From the IMG/VR virus record IMGVR_UViG_3300046747_000170, positions 1 through 24,319 of that record: 24,319 nucleotides of DNA; one strand, given 5' to 3'. Position numbers and translations under genes: made by a program. This DNA is from a virus. Positions 20,726 to 24,319 of this stretch are shown in pieces; the stretch's first letter is position 1; each line of letters opens with the position of its first letter. The notes beneath the pieces are model-generated. The model saw only the letters and a program-made list of their open reading frames with translations, was not told the origin of the DNA and ran no database searches.

Positions 20726-20910
20726 CCCCGACTGCCTCGATCAACTCCCGCTGTGCCTTCAGCAGCGCATCGAGAGCCGCATCCTCGGCTGCCAGCTGCG
20801 CGGCGAGTCGGTCGCGACGGCGGCGAGCGCGGGTGACTTCGAGTTCCAGGGGACGGCGCGGCACGGCGTGAATCGATAGCACATCAGCAACCACAACCCA
20901 AGGAGACCAG

Positions 20911-21276
20911 ATGAACGCACGCGATCAGCTCAAGTCGTACCAGAACATGACCACCACAGTCGTCCCGCAGCCGCCGAGGATGCCAATCGGCCACGTCCTG
21001 AAGACGCACCCTCAGCAGTTCCAGGACATTCTCGATGGCGCGAAACCTTTCGAGGTGCGCAAGGATGACCGCGACTTCGCCACCGGCGATAGCGTGGTGC
21101 TCGTCGAGTACGACCCCACGAGCAAGCAGCACACGGGACGATCGACAACGCGCGCCCTCGGCTTCCTCGCGCGCGGCGCTCCCTACCCGGCTGGCTACTG
21201 CGCGTTCATGCTGGGTTACGGCGACGTCATCAACGTGCCGCAGGTGGCGATGACCGGCTCGGGCCGCATACGCTGA
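20911..21276 (+). CDS. DUF3850 (ASCH/PUA-like) protein
   Basis: The protein has 121 residues; AGGAG lies a few bases before the ATG. Residues ~28-70 match DUF3850: HVLKTHPQQFQDILDGAKPF, then EVRKDDRDFATGDSVVLVEYD. This domain belongs to the ASCH superfamily of small beta-barrels thought to bind RNA or modified nucleotides. After it come a basic stretch and PYPAGYCAFMLGYGDVINV, which completes the barrel. It is the first gene of the rightward operon. DUF3850 proteins occur in many phages; a function in host takeover or RNA binding is inferred, not shown. Confidence 0.85.
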   Translation: MNARDQLKSYQNMTTTVVPQPPRMPIGHVLKTHPQQFQDILDGAKPFEVRKDDRDFATGDSVVLVEYDPTSKQHTGRSTTRALGFLARGAPYPAGYCAFMLGYGDVINVPQVAMTGSGRIR

Positions 21277-21449
21277 TGACCCGCGCCGCCATTATCGCGA
21301 ACCGCCTGTGGGACGAGGGCAACCGGGCGTGGCTGGCAGCCCTCGAGGCGGCCAGGGCCGAGGGCATCACGCTGCTGGAGCTGATCGAACGGCGCGTGTG
21401 CGAGTGGGAGCGGAACTTCGAGATGGCGAAACGAGAGGAGCGACAATGA
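21276..21449 (+). CDS. Small helical early protein
   Basis: The protein has 57 residues; its ATG shares a base with the DUF3850 stop (TGATG). It is one or two amphipathic helices (AIIANRLWDEGNRAWLAALE; ITLLELIERRVCEWERNFEM) with a charged end (AKREERQ). There is no Cys cluster or signal. The stop overlaps the next ATG (ATGA). Reading-frame coupling on both sides supports it. Function unknown. Confidence 0.68.
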   Translation: MTRAAIIANRLWDEGNRAWLAALEAARAEGITLLELIERRVCEWERNFEMAKREERQ

Positions 21450-21892
21450 GCGACGAGACTAGGCATCCAGCGCGGGCCGTGCCTATCGAGCCCGCGCCCC
21501 AACCGCCAGCCGACGCGGCGACCAATGAAGGTTGGCCGTGCGTGCCTGCGCATCAGTCTGCCAACCCATCGACGAATCCGCCCTATACCGCCGCCCCTCC
21601 CGTCTCGGGCGATGGCGATGAGGCGGTGGTGCGGGGTAGGATGCCGTGGCCCCGGCCGGCGTGCGACATGAACAGCCCATGCGGAGGCTGCTTCACTCGC
21701 GGCATTTGCGACCAGCTCATGTGGGATTCGGGCTACGCCGCCGGCCTCGAACGTGGCCGCGCTCTCGGGGCGAGGGATGAGCGGGATGCGTGCGAGGCAA
21801 TCGCTCGCATGCTGCCGCAAACACCGCGTGTAAAGGTGGCCCGCGCAATCGCCGATGCCATCGCTCGTCGCTCTGGAGGGCAGGGCAAGTGA
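21446..21892 (+). CDS. Hypothetical protein with Pro-rich N-terminus and Cys motif
   Basis: The protein has 148 residues from ATG 21446 (AGGAG 6 nt upstream). The first ~70 residues are Pro/Ala-rich and disordered. A Cys group follows (PACDMNSPCGGCFTRGICDQ), then a conserved-looking helical segment (DSGYAAGLERGRALGARDER; DACEAIARMLPQTPRVKVAR) and a basic end. The four Cys in CxxxxxCxxCxxxxxxC spacing could bind one metal. The C-terminal part (YxxGxxxGR...ERxACexIA) is common in small phage proteins of unknown function. Confidence 0.7.
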   Translation: MSDETRHPARAVPIEPAPQPPADAATNEGWPCVPAHQSANPSTNPPYTAAPPVSGDGDEAVVRGRMPWPRPACDMNSPCGGCFTRGICDQLMWDSGYAAGLERGRALGARDERDACEAIARMLPQTPRVKVARAIADAIARRSGGQGK

Positions 21893-22845
21893 TCAGCATC
21901 GACAACTTTGTGGCCGAGCAAGCGCTGAATCAGCGGCAGTTCGCAGCGCTGAAAGCTCGCGACGCCGAGTGGCGCCGTCTCGTCGAGGAAGCGCAGGGCG
22001 AGACGAGGCGGGTGAACAACGAGGCGCAGCTGCGCTTGGCTGCCGTCGGGACAGCGGCAGAGGAAGCGCAGGCCGAGCGGGACCGCGCATACCTGACGTC
22101 CGCTGAGTATCTGGCCGCGAAGAATGATGCCGAGGCCGAACGCGACCGGCTCAAGGGCGAGCTGGCGATGGAACGCAACGCCTACGACACAACGTTGTAT
22201 CGGCTCAAGGGCGAGCTGGCCGAGGCGCGTGCGATGGTTCTCGATGCATGCGCAGCCCACGCCAGCGACTGCCGATGCGAATGGTGTGCCTTCCTCGCGG
22301 CGACGCCAGCCGAGCAGGCGCAGGGGGAGGTGGCGAGGCACTCGAAGGACTGCGCGCAACTCGAAGAGAAGCTGGGAGGATGCGCCGACGACTGCCCTCA
22401 GCGCGCAGAGTGCGGATGCACGACCAACGGTGTGTGCGCCTGTGTCGCTGCTGACTCACAGGCCCAGACCAACGCCCAGGTCGCCGCGCTCGCCAAGCGG
22501 GTGAAGGAAATCGAATCCTGGCGCAACTCCGCAGCACCGCCGCCACTGCCCGACTACGCCCACCACCACACGTTCAGGGCGGACACCAATCCCACCTGGT
22601 CTGAATATTGCGGCGCGCGCGTTCGCGGCGGCGACAGTCCATTCTGCGGGCAGGTTGAGGATTGGTACGGGCACCCCAAGGACGTCCCCGCGCCGCCCCC
22701 GCCCGAGGCCGCCGGGCCTGGGCATGCGTTCGTGTTCGGCCGCTTCCCCGACTACTGTCACGCTGAAATCGACGGCGACTACTGCAAGCGCCGAGCATCT
22801 CACCCCATCCACGCCGTCCCGCCCATCCCTGAGGGCGCGAAATGA
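21889..22845 (+). CDS. Long coiled-coil, Cys-rich protein
   Basis: The protein has 318 residues from GTG 21889, which overlaps the previous stop (GTGA). Residues ~5-125 are a charged coiled coil (LKARDAEWRRLVEEAQGETR; AERDRLKGELAMERNAY), with RLKGELA repeated 18 residues apart from an exact 20-bp DNA repeat. Residues ~125-200 are rich in Cys (CRCEWC; CADDCPQRAECGCTTNGVCAC), perhaps several metal sites or disulfides. A second helical part and a Pro-rich linker lead to a C-terminal module containing WSEYCGARV...PFCGQVED and DYCHAEIDGDYCKRRA. The two C-terminal Cys-bearing modules resemble each other loosely. No catalytic motif is visible. An early function is inferred from position only. Confidence 0.7.
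   Translation: MISIDNFVAEQALNQRQFAALKARDAEWRRLVEEAQGETRRVNNEAQLRLAAVGTAAEEAQAERDRAYLTSAEYLAAKNDAEAERDRLKGELAMERNAYDTTLYRLKGELAEARAMVLDACAAHASDCRCEWCAFLAATPAEQAQGEVARHSKDCAQLEEKLGGCADDCPQRAECGCTTNGVCACVAADSQAQTNAQVAALAKRVKEIESWRNSAAPPPLPDYAHHHTFRADTNPTWSEYCGARVRGGDSPFCGQVEDWYGHPKDVPAPPPPEAAGPGHAFVFGRFPDYCHAEIDGDYCKRRASHPIHAVPPIPEGAK
22147..22220. repeat. 20-bp direct repeat within the coiled-coil gene
   Basis: CGGCTCAAGGGCGAGCTGGC occurs at 22147 and again at 22201, exactly 54 bp (18 codons) apart and in frame, encoding RLKGELA twice. The interval is compatible with a coiled coil grown by an internal duplication. Confidence 0.8.
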
Positions 22846-23036
22846 TCGGACCTTGCCAGTTCTGCAAGCCACACGAGCAACAAGGCGCAGACCGCGAGCG
22901 GCGGCGAATCAGACGGGCGCAACGGGAGGCGCTGGTAGCCATCGGAGCATTCTCTGGATGGAACGAGAGCCGCGTGACCGACGCACTCAATGTCATCGAC
23001 GCCGCCACGCGCGCGCCGAAGAAGGGACGCAAGTGA
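22842..23036 (+). CDS. Small CxxC-helical protein
   Basis: The protein has 64 residues; ATG overlaps the previous stop (ATGA). It starts MIGPCQFCKPHEQQ (CxxC with a nearby His), continues as a basic helix (RERRRIRRAQREALVAIGAF), then ESRVTDALNVIDAATRAPK. It is most likely nucleic-acid or protein binding. The stop overlaps the next GTG start. No family is recognised. Confidence 0.68.
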   Translation: MIGPCQFCKPHEQQGADRERRRIRRAQREALVAIGAFSGWNESRVTDALNVIDAATRAPKKGRK

Positions 23037-23209
23037 GCAAGCTGGGTCAGCGACTCGCGACAGCCGGCCTGTTCGTCTGCACGAAGTGCGACTACTGGGA
23101 CTACCAAGCGCCAGCAGGAAGGCGCCTGGTCCACGTCTCTCGCGCGAACGGCGGCTACACGCATCAGTGGTGGAGAACGCGCGCGCCGCGGAAGGGGAAG
23201 CGCAAGTGA
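23033..23209 (+). CDS. Small basic protein with a CTKC motif
   Basis: The protein has 58 residues from GTG 23033 (GTGA overlap). CTKCDYWDYQ is a half zinc ribbon, and it is followed by mixed basic sequence (RRLVHVSRANGGYTHQWWRT) and a very basic end (RAPRKGKRK). A single CxxC with two His (VHV, THQ) would allow one metal site. Its stop overlaps the next GTG. Function unknown; the charge suggests nucleic-acid contact. Confidence 0.65.
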   Translation: MSKLGQRLATAGLFVCTKCDYWDYQAPAGRRLVHVSRANGGYTHQWWRTRAPRKGKRK

Positions 23210-23511
23210 GCAACCACTCGACCAAGCGCGACGCTAACCACGCCGCCGTTGATCTGGCCTTGCGAACCGATGGCTGGCAGACGCGCGACCTGCACTCGGT
23301 GGGCAAAGACTTCCCAGACATAATCGCGTCGCAGCCGGGGATCAATCTGCTCGTCGAAGTCAAATCGAAGCGCGGCAAGCTGTCGCCAGGCCAAGAGACG
23401 TTTCACCGCACATGGGCGGGGCCGTGCATCGTGGCGTATAGCGGCGAGGAGGCCGTGGCGAAGGCGCGAGTAGAACTGGCGCGGCGCGGACTAGCCGATG
23501 CGGTAGACTAG
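23206..23511 (+). CDS. PD-(D/E)XK nuclease, VRR-NUC or resolvase-like
   Basis: The protein has 101 residues from GTG 23206 (GTGA overlap). Catalytic-type residues are in order: an early helix (STKRDANHAAVDLALRTDGW), SVGKDFPDII (Asp 38), LLVEVKSKRGKLSPGQ (Glu 51, Lys 53, Gln 63). This matches the PD...ExK...Q layout of VRR-NUC and archaeal-type Holliday-junction nucleases, common in phage early operons. It could process recombination intermediates together with the Bet-like annealing protein, or act on host DNA. All key residues are present, so activity is likely; the substrate is unknown. Confidence 0.85.
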   Translation: MSNHSTKRDANHAAVDLALRTDGWQTRDLHSVGKDFPDIIASQPGINLLVEVKSKRGKLSPGQETFHRTWAGPCIVAYSGEEAVAKARVELARRGLADAVD

Positions 23512-23519
23512 GAGGCAGC

Positions 23520-23759
23520 ATGAGCAAACACTCGCCAGGTCCGTGGAACATCGGTGCGAACGATGTTCTGTACACGGCAGATGGCGAAGACATTGGAGTC
23601 CTGGGCTTCGGATCCAAGGCCGACGATCGCCTCATCGCCGCCGCGCCCGAGATGCTGGCTCTCCTGCGCAAGGTGGCGTCCGTTCGGTACATCGAAGACG
23701 TCGAGATCGACCCGATACTCGCCCTCCTGGCCCGCATCTACGGCTCACCCGAGCCGTAG
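23520..23759 (+). CDS. Common small phage protein (HSPGPW...LIAAAPEML type)
   Basis: The protein has 79 residues; a strong AGGAGG lies just before the ATG. It shows KHSPGPWNIG at the N-terminus, YTADGEDIG in the middle and DDRLIAAAPEMLALLRKV near the end, a pattern I recognise from a widespread small phage protein family of unknown function. It is the last gene of the rightward operon, 8 bp after the nuclease. Its stop codon is inside the terminator hairpin. Confidence 0.85.
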   Translation: MSKHSPGPWNIGANDVLYTADGEDIGVLGFGSKADDRLIAAAPEMLALLRKVASVRYIEDVEIDPILALLARIYGSPEP

Positions 23760-23761
23760 AT
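23736..23761. terminator. Bidirectional hairpin between convergent operons
   Basis: ATCTACGGCTC (23736-23746) and GAGCCGTAGAT (23751-23761) are perfect 11-bp arms with the loop ACCC. The hairpin covers the stop codons of the plus-strand gene (23757-23759) and the minus-strand endolysin gene (23745-23747). No T-run follows on either strand, so termination may need Rho or may work mainly by blocking the opposing transcript. Confidence 0.7.
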
Positions 23762-24221
23762 AACCAGCCAACTGCGCGACCGGCAGCACCACGACCCGTT
23801 CCGCCACGCGGTCGCCGTTGCGGCTGTGCCCATCTGCCGAGGTGTTGCCAGAAATCGCGTCCAGGCTCACGGGAAGCAGCGACACGTCGGTCACGATGCG
23901 CACGTGGCCCTTGCCTTTTCCGTGGTCCTCTATCAGCAGGCAGCCCGGCTCGGCAATTGGGATGATCAGATCGGGGTTGAGTTCCAGTAGCCGCAGCGCG
24001 CCAGCCGAGCGACGCAGCCGCAGAGTGATTCGCAACGCTGCCGCTGCGTCTTCGATCCACGCGCACGCACTCGCGCCGCACCATGACGCGGGCCGGTCGA
24101 TGCCGCGCCGCCTGAGCCACTCGCGGATCTCTGGACCGTCGTTGGGGCCGTCGGTCTCCAACGACACGCCGGTTGCCCAGCGGCGCGCGTTGGCGATGAC
24201 GAGCGCGGCGAGCGGGGTCAT
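23745..24221 (-). CDS. Endolysin-like cell-wall hydrolase (CHAP/NlpC-P60 type)
   Basis: The protein has 158 residues from ATG 24221 (ATGA overlap with the upstream gene). It shows GPNDGPEIREWLRRRGID, then WCGASACAW with Cys 48 as the likely nucleophile, EPGCLLIEDHGKGKGHVRIV with His 106, and LDAISGNTS with Asn 126: the Cys, His and Asn layout of CHAP and related amidase/peptidase domains (in the style WCaaF...PGD...gHVgiV...GNt). No signal peptide is seen, so release would need a holin. The hydrophobic insert RITLRLRRSAGALRLLEL separates the Cys and His parts. In minus orientation it would be the last late gene of a circular map. Confidence 0.78.
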   Translation of the reverse strand: MTPLAALVIANARRWATGVSLETDGPNDGPEIREWLRRRGIDRPASWCGASACAWIEDAAAALRITLRLRRSAGALRLLELNPDLIIPIAEPGCLLIEDHGKGKGHVRIVTDVSLLPVSLDAISGNTSADGHSRNGDRVAERVVVLPVAQLAGYLRLG

Positions 24222-24319
24222 TGGGCGAACATGTAGAAACTGAAGATCGCGGGTCCACCCGTGCAGGTAGCAAGGATGTCGGGGAATACTTTCGGCGTGG
24301 CCACCCAATTCGATATGGC
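24218..24319 (-). CDS. C-terminal end of a late gene, upstream part outside
   Basis: Only the last 33 codons are in the window: ISNWVATPKVFPDILATCTG, then GPAIFSFYMFAQ and TGA. The stop overlaps the endolysin start (ATGA), so it belongs to the same late transcript. It is hydrophobic near the end but not long enough to call a membrane span. It could be a virion or lysis protein; nothing decisive can be said. Confidence 0.55.
   Translation of the reverse strand, partial: AISNWVATPKVFPDILATCTGGPAIFSFYMFAQ

Larger units (their letters stand above)
20673..20894 (-). other. Open coiled-coil frame upstream of the repressor ATG
   Basis: These 74 codons are in frame with the repressor and end in it. 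They read like a coiled coil (RDRLAAQLAAEDAALDALLK, then AQRELIEAVGEYQRLHVHS). They may be a true N-terminal extension, a remnant, or a leader region of the rightward operon transcribed in the other direction. The operators at 20674-20709 lie inside this stretch, and only 16 bp separate its first codon from the start of the divergent gene at 20911. Both facts argue against the long form. Confidence 0.35.

Noticed and set aside
20697-20879. Small plus-strand frame over the coiled-coil stretch upstream of the repressor
   Set aside because: Third-position GC is high, but the peptide has no domain-like pattern and the signal can come from the first codon positions of the minus frame. It would also lie in the leader of the rightward operon with no ribosome site.
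1-24319. tRNA, rRNA, CRISPR array or insertion sequence
   Set aside because: Reading both strands I found no cloverleaf with a CCA-type end, no regularly spaced repeat-spacer array, and no transposase motif or terminal inverted repeats with target duplications. A covariance-model search would be decisive for small RNAs and was not possible.

Overview
The window is a GC-rich stretch of a temperate, tailed dsDNA bacteriophage, either a prophage or a virion-derived contig. Evidence for this is a terminase, portal, scaffold and capsid block, a tyrosine recombinase, an XRE-type repressor with repeated operator half-sites, and a Red-beta-type recombinase. I see no host housekeeping gene. The high GC, dense gene packing and a lipobox lipoprotein suggest a Gram-negative, probably proteobacterial, host; that is inference. 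The portal / scaffold / capsid / adaptor order without tail-tube or tape-measure genes is compatible with a podovirus-like particle, but the tail genes lie outside the window.

Left block (1-10348, minus strand): the late operon. In transcription order it has a possible HTH protein, two small proteins, a DUF5681-like small-terminase candidate, a 58-residue membrane protein, the large terminase, a small protein, portal, scaffold, major capsid protein, two small virion proteins, a head-tail adaptor candidate carrying an inserted tail-type domain, and further virion proteins running off the left edge. One plus-strand lipoprotein gene with its own promoter-like sequence (526-891) interrupts this operon and looks like a moron.

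Middle block (10475-20171, minus strand): one long early operon. Most genes overlap the next by ATGA, GTGA or TGATG. It starts at operator-covered DNA near 20180 and encodes small zinc-ribbon and membrane proteins, a Bet/RecT-like annealing protein, the integrase, a ParB-like protein, an SF2 helicase, a CHC2 primase-type zinc finger, an HNH nuclease and several small Cys-containing proteins. A 286-bp gene-free stretch at 16213-16498, next to the integrase 3' end, is the best attP candidate.

Switch (20172-20910): an XRE-type repressor plus a downstream small gene, with GTGAACA/TGTTCAC half-sites at both the repressor start and the early-left promoter. Right block (20911-23759, plus strand): an operon with a DUF3850 (ASCH-like) protein, a long coiled-coil Cys-rich protein, a PD-(D/E)XK-like nuclease and small proteins. 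It converges at a perfect 11-bp hairpin with a minus-strand endolysin candidate (23745-24221). If the genome is circular, that endolysin is plausibly the end of the same late operon that leaves the window on the left.

The most unusual items are: a 23-bp hairpin element present three times, two copies inside coding sequence and one intergenic; a duplicated 30-bp leader in front of two late genes; a frame switch in a zinc-ribbon gene exactly at a perfect 16-bp hairpin; and three regulated genes whose -10-like hexamers sit 6-8 nt from the start codon, suggesting leaderless mRNAs. Gene symbols are left empty because no family was identified precisely enough to name one.
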